From assembly GCA_020430865.1 (NCBI GenBank), contig JAGQIY010001114.1, positions 1 through 10,505 of the forward strand: a DNA stretch of 10,505 nt, given 5' to 3'. The stretch is from Myxococcales bacterium (GTDB taxonomy: Bacteria; Myxococcota; Polyangia; Polyangiales; Polyangiaceae). A program made the position numbers and the translations under genes. This document shows, piece after piece, positions 1 through 5,916 of the stretch (its first letter is position 1; each line of letters starts with the position of its first letter). The notes under the pieces are model-generated. The model did no database searches and was not told the origin of the DNA. It saw only the letters and a list, made by a program, of their open reading frames with translations.

Positions 1-78
1 CGCTCTCACCTCGAGGAACGCAGGCCGCCGCATACTGCATATTGCCGCGGGCGGGGCGCACTCGTATGCAGCGTCGAC

Positions 79-1149
79 ATGAACACCAAGACCATCGCGC
101 TGATTGGTGGAGACGGCATCGGCCCCGAGGTGACCCACGAGGCTCGGCTGCTGCTCGGGTGGTATGGGACCGAAGGAGGCTTGCCCCTCGAGCTGTGGGA
201 CCTCGACCTCGGCGCCGAGCGCTACCTGAAGGACGGGACCACTTTCCCCGAGGAAATCAAGAACAGGATCCGGGACCGCTGCGCGGCGGTGTTCCTCGGC
301 GCGCTGGGCGACCCGCGTGTTCCTGACATGGCGCACGCCCGCGACATCCTGTTCGGGCTGCGCTTTGGCTTCGACCTGTACGCCAACATCCGGCCGGTGC
401 GCGCGCTCTCGGACGACCTGGTCCCGCTCAAGGGCAAGACGAAGGCCGACGTGGACCTGGTGGTGTTCCGCGAGAACACCGAAGGCATCTACGTGGGGGT
501 CGGCGGCCAGATGCGTCGCAACACCCCGCACGAGGTGGCAATCAACGAGGACATCAACACCCGGTACGGCGTCGAGCGGATCATCGTCGCGGCCTTCGAG
601 TACGCGAAGCGACACGGCCGCAAGAAGGTCCACATGGCAGACAAGTCCAACGCCATGCGCCACGCTCACGAGCTCTGGCTGCGCGTCTTCGACGAAGTCG
701 GTCAACGCTACCCGGAGATCGAGCGGGCGCATGTCTACGTCGACGCCCTGTGCCTGTACCTGATCCAGGACCCGAGTCAGTTCGAGGTGATCGTCACCAA
801 CAACCTGTTCGGCGACATCGTCACGGATCTGGGAGCTGGACTCCAGGGCGGTCTCGGGATGGCTTGCTCGGCCAACGTGCACCCGGCGGACCCGGATCGA
901 GTCGGTCTGTTCGAGCCCGTCCACGGCTCCGCGCCACCTCTGGCCGGGAAGAACGTCGCCAACCCCTTCGCGGCGTTGCTCACGGTGGGAGCGCTGCTCA
1001 GCTACCTCGGCTGGCCCGAGGAGGAGCAGCGCATCGAAGCGGCGATCACCGCGGCCCTGGCGGAGAAACAGGTGACCCAGGACCTTGGGGGTAACCTCGG
1101 AACCGATGCCGCAGCGGCCTGGGTGCGGGAACGCATCGCAAAGCGCTGA
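79..1149 (+). CDS. leuB: 3-isopropylmalate dehydrogenase-type (LeuB-like) beta-decarboxylating dehydrogenase
   Basis: Complete 356-aa enzyme, the normal length for LeuB. This family oxidises and decarboxylates a 2-hydroxy-dicarboxylate with NAD(P); LeuB acts on 3-isopropylmalate in leucine synthesis in the cytoplasm. Visible in sequence: GDGIGPEV at 11-18; substrate Arg95, Arg105 and Arg131; Tyr138 in ENTEGIYVG; catalytic Lys189 (ADKSNAM) and Asp222 (YVDA); metal-binding Asp246 and Asp250 in the family signature NNLFGDIVTDLGAG; and the cofactor loop EPVHGSAPPLAGKNVANP (279-296). The ATG at 79 is chosen because the family's GGDGIGPEV begins about nine residues in; the frame is open upstream but has no other start in the window, and no strong Shine-Dalgarno is visible. 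Odd points: ENTEG is commoner in isocitrate, homoisocitrate or tartrate members than LeuB's ELTGG, and the cofactor-discriminating Asp of classical LeuB is Pro287. No leuA, leuC or leuD is in view, so the family is certain and the substrate only probable. Confidence 0.9.
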   Translation: MNTKTIALIGGDGIGPEVTHEARLLLGWYGTEGGLPLELWDLDLGAERYLKDGTTFPEEIKNRIRDRCAAVFLGALGDPRVPDMAHARDILFGLRFGFDLYANIRPVRALSDDLVPLKGKTKADVDLVVFRENTEGIYVGVGGQMRRNTPHEVAINEDINTRYGVERIIVAAFEYAKRHGRKKVHMADKSNAMRHAHELWLRVFDEVGQRYPEIERAHVYVDALCLYLIQDPSQFEVIVTNNLFGDIVTDLGAGLQGGLGMACSANVHPADPDRVGLFEPVHGSAPPLAGKNVANPFAALLTVGALLSYLGWPEEEQRIEAAITAALAEKQVTQDLGGNLGTDAAAAWVRERIAKR

Positions 1150-1155
1150 GAAACA

Positions 1156-1180
1156 CGGGCTTTGCTCCCGGGAGCGCCCG
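1156..1180 (+). terminator. possible transcription terminator hairpin after the dehydrogenase gene
   Basis: Six bases after the dehydrogenase stop, CGGGC (1156-1160) can pair with GCCCG (1176-1180). Inside lies the perfect 12-base palindrome GCTCCCGGGAGC (1164-1175), offset by a TTT bulge. The result is a GC-rich hairpin of about nine pairs. No T-run follows, so it is not a textbook intrinsic terminator; it could stabilise the mRNA end or be a chance GC-rich palindrome. Its position just past a stop is the main support. Confidence 0.3.
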
Positions 1181-1202
1181 CTCGGAGTTCCGCACGCGGT
1201 TA

Positions 1203-1215
1203 GCGAAACGTTCGC
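1203..1215. promoter_or_regulatory. small inverted repeat upstream of the receiver-PEGA gene, possible operator
   Basis: GCGAA-ACG-TTCGC is a perfect 5-base inverted repeat with a 3-base centre, 44 bases before the ATG of the 1508-aa gene. The flanking stretch (1201-1250) is less GC-rich than its surroundings. I cannot assign -35 or -10 boxes with confidence. A transcription-factor half-site pair is one reading; chance is another. Confidence 0.2.
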
Positions 1216-1258
1216 AGGAAACGTGCCCGGCTCAGGCGTGGCATGATAACGGCCGACC

Positions 1259-4200
1259 ATGGTCGAGGGTCCGGGAGCCGAAGAGAAGCCTGAGGCGGTT
1301 GCCGCCGCGCGCACCGAGTTCGTTCAGAGCCTGGGGCGGCGGCTGGAGTTTATTCGCAACCTGCTGGAATCATTGCATAAAGCGCCGGATGCCGGCGAGC
1401 GGCAGGCGTCGGCACAGCGGCGCCTCCACGCCCTGAAGGCGGCCGCCCAGGTGCTCGCGTTCGATGGCCTGGCCGAAGCGCTCAGCGAAGTCGAAGCGGA
1501 GGTATCGGGCCCCCTGAGCCACGAGCGAGCCAGTCAACTGGTGCGTCGCCTGGAGCTGATGCCCAGCCTGGTGCTCAGCCCGGGTGGCTCGGGACAATTC
1601 CGTGCGGTCAAGCCGGCCAGCAGCGGGCGAGCTTTTCCGATGCACGCGCTGGTGTTCGGGACTCCCCCGCTCGCCGACTCGCTGAAGAGCGAGCTGGCCT
1701 TCGCCACTGGCCACGCGCTGGAGGTGGAGCGCACCGAGAGCCTGATGCGGGCTCGCGGTCTCGCCTTCGAGAACGCTCCGGACGTGATCCTGATCGACTA
1801 CGATCGCCCGAGCGCTCAGGAGCTGATCGAGACGCTGCTCGGAGACGCAGCGCTCGAGCTGGCGCCAGTCGTCGTGGTGGGGTCGTTCGACTCACCGGAG
1901 GCCGCGAGCGGCCTGGCAAAGCTGGGTGTGAACCGCGTGCTGCCGAAGCCGGTCAGCCCGAGCACGCTCCGCGCGACCGTGCTCGACGTGTTCGGACGCA
2001 GCGCAAGCAAGCCCGAGGCCTTGCGCGGCTTTGGAGAGCTGACGGTGGAGAAGCTCGCGGCGCGTGTAGCGAGCGAGCTGGAGGAGGGCCTGAAGGGCAC
2101 CGTGGATCCGGCCACGATCGAGCGGCTCGTCAACCTCGGCGACGGCTCGGAGGTGCTGGCAGCCGTGTGGGGTGCCATAGCTCGTATCCGTGAGGTAGTG
2201 ACGGTGCGCTCGGGCGGTCACGTTCGCTTCGACCCACGCGGTCCGGAGGGAGCGATCCACGTCGCGCCGTGGGTGACTGGTGAGCGTCGCGCCGGCGAGC
2301 GCGCAGCGGGCGGTCGCGTCGGGGACGACGTGACCCTCGACGGGCGCCTGATCCTGGTCGCCGACGACGATCCGGCGGTGACGTGGTTCATCAGCGGGCT
2401 GCTGCGAAGCGCGGGCGCTCAGGTGATGGAGGCGCACGATGGCCGCAAGGCCCTGGAGCTCGCTCAGCGTCACTGGCCTGACGCGATCGTGAGCGACATC
2501 CTGATGCCCGAGCTCGACGGCTTCAAGCTTTGCCGTGCGGTAAAGGGCGACATCGCCGTACGCGACGTGCCGGTGATCTTGCTGTCCTGGAAGGAGGACA
2601 TGCTGCAGCGAGTGCGTGAGCTCGGTGCGGGCGCGGACGGCTACTTGAAGAAGGAGGCCGACGGCTCGCTCGTGGTTCAGCGCTTGCGCGAGGTGTTGCG
2701 TCCTCGCAGCCGCATCGAGGCGCGCCTGGCCACGGGCGGTGAGGTGAAGGGTCGCCTGGGCGACATCACGCCGCGCCTGGTGCTCCAGCTCGCGTGCAAG
2801 CGGCTGCCGAACTGCGTGCTGACGGTGCGCGACGCCGCCTACCTGTACGAGGTCGAGATACGACGAGGCAAGCCGGTCAGCGCGACCCGTACCTCGGAGG
2901 ACGGAACCAGCGCACGCGGCAAGCAGGTGATCGCGGCGTTGCTGGGTGTGAGCGCCGGCCGCTTCGCGGTGAAGCCCAGCGAAGGCGAGGTGCAGAGGGA
3001 CTTCGAGCACGATCTCTTCGGTGTGCTCGAGGAGCCGATTCGCCTCGCGCGGGGTGCCCGTGCAGCCCTCGGCGAAGGGCGCCTGTTCGAGGTCAGTCAA
3101 GTGGCCCTCGACCCAGCCGTGCTCGACGCCTACATGCGCGCGACACCCGACGCGGCGCGGGATGTGGCGCGCCGTGTCGCTCAGGGCGTTCCCGTGCGGC
3201 AACTCATGAAGGAGGGCGTCGAGGTCGGGCTGGTGGAGGCCGTCCTGCTCGATCTGGCGCAGCACGGCGGCGTGCGTGCGATCGTGACCTCGAGCGCCGA
3301 GGACCTGTTGCCGCGGGCCGCCGAGCTGATGAGCGAGGTGACCGCGACGGGTGAGCCGCCACCGGTGATGGAGAGCCTCGAGCCGCCGCAGTTCACGCTG
3401 AGCTTCGAGCAGTCGGCGGTGCCCCCGGAGGTGGACGAGGCACCCGCGATCGAGGAGGCCTTCTCACAGCCCGCCTCGTCGGACGACGAGGCAGACTTCT
3501 CGGGTCTGCTCGACCAGGCCGAGGAAGAACCCGAGCTCAGCGCTCGGGACGAGGAAGAGATCGAGAGCGTCCTGGATCATCTGAGCGAGCATCCACCCGC
3601 GGAGAGCTCGGATCAGGGGGTGAGGGACGAGTCGGAGCTGGTCGATACGAGCTCGGCGGAGGAAGACATCGAGAAGCTTCCGGTGCGCAAGATCGAGTTC
3701 AAGCGCAGCTCGACGTTGCTCAGCGTTACCGAAGCGGCTCGGCAAGCGATCGCCAACTCGGAGGTCGACGTCGAGCCAGAGCCTTCGCCGGCGATGGTGG
3801 GGGCCCAGGTCGAGAGCGCCTCGAGCTTGCCTCCGTTGAGCGAGGATCCCGACGCGGGGTGGGACGATTCACAAGCGGGCGTGCATGAGGCCAGCGCTGC
3901 GCCGGCGGTGAGCGACGTGAGCGCGGCCGAGAGCGCTGCGCCCGAACCTGCTGCGAGCGTTGCGCCCGAGACCAGCCACGAGTCGGCTGCGCCCGAGGCC
4001 AGCGACGAGTCGGCTGCGCCCGAGGCCAGCGACGAGTCGGCTGCACCCGAGGCCAGCGACGAGTCGGCTGCACCCGAGGCCAGCGACGGGTCGGCTGCAC
4101 CCGAGGCCAGCGACGAGTCGGCTGCACCCGAGGCCAGCGACGAGTCGGCTGCACCACAGGTCGAGCTTGCGGACGAGGAGGGGTCGGCCGCGGCCCAGGT

Positions 4201-5785
4201 CGTACAGCTGCCCACGGCCAGCGCACCGCCGGCGGTGCCTCGGCCCACGCTGGATCTGAGCGCGAAGGAGGGCACTGCACCGCTGGGTGTCGCCGGCCCC
4301 GTTTCCGTGAAGAAAGAAGATGGGGAGCGCGCAGAGATCTCGTCTGCCGCCGTCGAGGCCGCCCAAGGCAACACCGCACCGCTACCCCCAGCAAAGGAGA
4401 TCGACCCTCCCGCCAAGAGCCTGCGCAGCGAGCTGGTCAGTGGACTCGAGCGTCGCTCGGAGGCGCAGTCACCCGCGGTCAAGACCGTGGTGATGCCGCG
4501 TCCAGGGGAGAAGCTGGAGCACACCGCTCCTCTCCCCCCCACCAAGGAAGTCGAGTTCAAGTCCAGCAGCGAGCCAGGGCCCGCGCTGAGCGAGGAGCCG
4601 CCGCAAGCCCACGGCGAGCCAAGCGAAGCGCCGAAGGCGGTCAGCGAAGCGCCGAAGGCGGTCAGCGACGCGCCGAAGGCGGTCAGCGAGGCACCGAAGG
4701 CGGTCAGCGAAGCGCCGAAGGCGGTCAGCGAGGCGCCGAAGGCGGTCAGCGAGGCACCGAAGGCGAGCACGAGGGCAGTGGACGCGGTAGAGAGCCCTGC
4801 GGCCCAGGTGCTGGAGCAGTCGTCGGACTCGGTGCCGATCGCGCGAGCGAAGCCCAAGGTCGACACTCAGATGGGGCTGGGCCCAGGCGCTGGGCCGCAG
4901 GCCTCGCGCAAGCCCGAGCCGAAGCCCGAGGTCAAGCTCTCGGAGAGCCTCAAGAGCATCGCAGAATCCGCGCGGAAAGAAACGGACGACGCGAGCGCCA
5001 CCAGGTCGCTCGACGAGCGTGACCTGCCGGGACCGTCGGGCGGCGGCGATCGCGCGGCGCCGAGCATCGGCCTCAAGTCGCTCGAGGCCAAGCGCGACGC
5101 GCAGAGGACGGAGGACGACCCAGCAGCGGCAGACCCGGATCGGGACTCCGCTCCCAGGCTGCCCGCCGCGCGGTCGATCCGCTTCGACGAGCCTCGCGTG
5201 CGCAAGATCGACAAGGGGCCGATGCCTCGACTGGAGGACGAGACGCCCGCGGCGCTCGCGGCGAACGGGATCAACAAGTCTGCCGGCCCGAAGTGGCTGC
5301 GTGGCGCCGGGACCATCGGCGCGGCGGCAGCTGCGGGGTTGGTCGCGTACTTCGGCGTGCGCATGCTGATGGGTCCCGCGGCTAGCGCCGAGACCGGGGG
5401 CGAGGAGGCGCCGGCTGCCGCTGCCCAAGCTCCCCAGGAGCAGCCGAGCGCGCAGGCCCCCGAGGCGGAGGAGACCGCTCCCAAGGCCAAGGCCAAGCAG
5501 GAGTCGAAGGTTGGCGCGAACGTGAAGCTGAGCGTCGGCGATGCGCCGGACGACATCACCCTCGACGCGGACAAGGGCTTGCTCGAGCTGAACACCGGCG
5601 CTCGCCACTCGATCTACGTCGACGAGGCGTTCGTCGGACGCGGTCCGCGGCGCCGGGTTCCGCTCGGAATCGGGAAGCACGACGTGCGGATCAAGCTCAA
5701 CGGTGAGGAGCTCGAGCAGACGGTGGACATCGAAGGGCGCCGGACGACGCTGTTCGAGGTGCAAGGCGCAAAGGACGAGGAGTAG
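1259..5785 (+). CDS. membrane-anchored HPt-like / receiver / DUF4388-like / PEGA-like signalling protein
   Basis: A 1508-aa multidomain protein. Residues about 15-100 are helical and HPt-like, with LHALKAAAQVL placing His57 and Lys60 as in phosphotransfer domains (Gly replaced by Ala61). Residues 127-245 resemble a receiver with Asp180 (ILIDYD) and Lys230-Pro231 but lack the N-terminal acidic pair. Residues 363-482 are a canonical receiver: Asp369-371, phosphoacceptor Asp413 (VSDILMPELDG), Ser443 and Lys465. A DUF4388/PATAN-like domain follows (about 485-575), then a helical segment (605-675). A disordered acidic/Ala/Pro/Ser linker (about 690-1340) holds two minisatellites. One hydrophobic helix (1349-1371), preceded by KWLR, predicts a cytoplasmic N-side; a second Ala/Glu/Pro linker leads to a PEGA-like domain (about 1440-1503, with SIYVDEAFVGRGP). 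No kinase, DNA-binding or output-enzyme domain is seen, so it probably acts by protein-protein contact. The ATG is the first Met in frame; its RBS is weak. The exact role is unknown. Confidence 0.93.
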   Translation: MVEGPGAEEKPEAVAAARTEFVQSLGRRLEFIRNLLESLHKAPDAGERQASAQRRLHALKAAAQVLAFDGLAEALSEVEAEVSGPLSHERASQLVRRLELMPSLVLSPGGSGQFRAVKPASSGRAFPMHALVFGTPPLADSLKSELAFATGHALEVERTESLMRARGLAFENAPDVILIDYDRPSAQELIETLLGDAALELAPVVVVGSFDSPEAASGLAKLGVNRVLPKPVSPSTLRATVLDVFGRSASKPEALRGFGELTVEKLAARVASELEEGLKGTVDPATIERLVNLGDGSEVLAAVWGAIARIREVVTVRSGGHVRFDPRGPEGAIHVAPWVTGERRAGERAAGGRVGDDVTLDGRLILVADDDPAVTWFISGLLRSAGAQVMEAHDGRKALELAQRHWPDAIVSDILMPELDGFKLCRAVKGDIAVRDVPVILLSWKEDMLQRVRELGAGADGYLKKEADGSLVVQRLREVLRPRSRIEARLATGGEVKGRLGDITPRLVLQLACKRLPNCVLTVRDAAYLYEVEIRRGKPVSATRTSEDGTSARGKQVIAALLGVSAGRFAVKPSEGEVQRDFEHDLFGVLEEPIRLARGARAALGEGRLFEVSQVALDPAVLDAYMRATPDAARDVARRVAQGVPVRQLMKEGVEVGLVEAVLLDLAQHGGVRAIVTSSAEDLLPRAAELMSEVTATGEPPPVMESLEPPQFTLSFEQSAVPPEVDEAPAIEEAFSQPASSDDEADFSGLLDQAEEEPELSARDEEEIESVLDHLSEHPPAESSDQGVRDESELVDTSSAEEDIEKLPVRKIEFKRSSTLLSVTEAARQAIANSEVDVEPEPSPAMVGAQVESASSLPPLSEDPDAGWDDSQAGVHEASAAPAVSDVSAAESAAPEPAASVAPETSHESAAPEASDESAAPEASDESAAPEASDESAAPEASDGSAAPEASDESAAPEASDESAAPQVELADEEGSAAAQVVQLPTASAPPAVPRPTLDLSAKEGTAPLGVAGPVSVKKEDGERAEISSAAVEAAQGNTAPLPPAKEIDPPAKSLRSELVSGLERRSEAQSPAVKTVVMPRPGEKLEHTAPLPPTKEVEFKSSSEPGPALSEEPPQAHGEPSEAPKAVSEAPKAVSDAPKAVSEAPKAVSEAPKAVSEAPKAVSEAPKASTRAVDAVESPAAQVLEQSSDSVPIARAKPKVDTQMGLGPGAGPQASRKPEPKPEVKLSESLKSIAESARKETDDASATRSLDERDLPGPSGGGDRAAPSIGLKSLEAKRDAQRTEDDPAAADPDRDSAPRLPAARSIRFDEPRVRKIDKGPMPRLEDETPAALAANGINKSAGPKWLRGAGTIGAAAAAGLVAYFGVRMLMGPAASAETGGEEAPAAAAQAPQEQPSAQAPEAEETAPKAKAKQESKVGANVKLSVGDAPDDITLDADKGLLELNTGARHSIYVDEAFVGRGPRRRVPLGIGKHDVRIKLNGEELEQTVDIEGRRTTLFEVQGAKDEE
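3980..4155 (+). repeat. 27-bp in-frame minisatellite encoding ESAAPEASD
   Basis: Six full 27-base units begin at 3980, 4007, 4034, 4061, 4088 and 4115, with a 14-base partial unit at 4142-4155. They encode residues 908-961 plus the start of a seventh unit of the linker of the 1508-aa protein. Units 1-2 are identical. Units 3, 4 and 6 are identical to each other and differ from units 1-2 by one silent GCG-to-GCA change. Unit 5 has Gly for the first Glu. A degenerate copy (APETSH) sits just before. The unit is acidic, with net charge near -3, and is a multiple of three, so copy changes keep the frame. Confidence 0.95.
4622..4768 (+). repeat. 21-bp in-frame minisatellite encoding SEAPKAV
   Basis: Seven tandem 21-base units start at 4622, 4643, 4664, 4685, 4706, 4727 and 4748 (residues 1122-1170 of the same linker). 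The units at 4622, 4643 and 4706 are identical. Others differ by GAA/GAG and GCG/GCA silent changes, one Glu-to-Asp (4664) and a final Val-to-Ser (4748). Each unit carries one acid and one Lys, so unlike the upstream acidic repeat it is roughly neutral with regularly spaced Ala-Pro-Lys. Confidence 0.95.
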
Positions 5786-5825
5786 AGTCGTCCGGGGCGC
5801 GGACCTCGAGCTCCGCTAGCGACTC
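5785..5825 (+). terminator. imperfect stem at the end of the 1508-aa gene, weak terminator candidate
   Basis: GAGTCG (5785-5790, overlapping the last base of the stop codon) is complementary to CGACTC (5820-5825). Between them TCCG (5791-5794) can pair with CGGA (5800-5803), or CGGA with TCCG (5812-5815), giving alternative inner stems. No T-run follows. The placement after a stop codon is suggestive, but the stems are short and the region is very GC-rich, so chance pairing is likely enough to keep confidence low. Confidence 0.22.
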
Positions 5826-5897
5826 GCGCGCGGCTTTGGCCGAGCGGGCGGGGCGTTCTGCGGCTTTCGGCCAGGGATCGCTTGACCCCGCCGCGAC

Positions 5898-5904
5898 GAG
5901 GGGA
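5898..5904 (+). promoter_or_regulatory. Shine-Dalgarno-like GAGGGGA used to place the lipoprotein start
   Basis: GAGGGGA lies 12 bases before the GTG at 5917 and 3 bases before another in-frame GTG at 5908. The first spacing is long and the second too short, but both starts give the same lipoprotein signal peptide. The upstream in-frame TTG at 5836 has no comparable site and would add 27 polar residues ahead of the signal peptide. Confidence 0.4.
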
Positions 5905-5916
5905 CAAGTGGGGCGT

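Noticed and set aside
29..44. AT-richer patch GCATACTGCATATTGC before the dehydrogenase as a promoter
   Set aside because: It contains -10-like words and a short direct repeat (GCATA twice), but no matching -35 at a usual distance can be seen, and upstream sequence is cut by the window start.
42..326. A 94-aa plus-strand open frame overlapping the dehydrogenase start
   Set aside because: Arg-rich out-of-frame shadow of the dehydrogenase, with no motif.
1239..1254. TGGCATGATAACGGCC as a sigma-54 promoter before the 1508-aa gene
   Set aside because: It has a TGGCA half, but the required TTGC(A/T) half at the right spacing is absent, and it lies only a few bases from the start codon.
1892..3265. 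A 457-aa minus-strand open frame opposite the receiver and DUF4388-like domains
   Set aside because: Composition is His/Arg/Leu/Gln-rich with no recognisable motif, while the plus strand encodes textbook receiver motifs over the same bases.
3980..4768. The two tandem arrays as a CRISPR or other spacer-repeat array
   Set aside because: Repeats are directly adjacent without unique spacers, are multiples of three and lie in frame within a long coding region.
3613..4866. A 417-aa minus-strand open frame across the linker repeats
   Set aside because: It is antisense to the minisatellites and reads as a Ser/Ala/Gly repeat. Unit lengths divisible by three in GC-rich DNA keep the opposite frame open automatically; there is no domain and no RBS.
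4469..5764. A 431-aa minus-strand open frame opposite the linker, membrane helix and PEGA region
   Set aside because: Arg/Leu-rich shadow frame without family motifs; the plus-strand reading has a coherent domain order ending at a good stop.
5836..5916. TTG at 5836 as the start of the sulfatase-like lipoprotein
   Set aside because: It would put 27 polar residues before a clear lipoprotein signal peptide and has no Shine-Dalgarno; the GTGs at 5908 or 5917 fit better.
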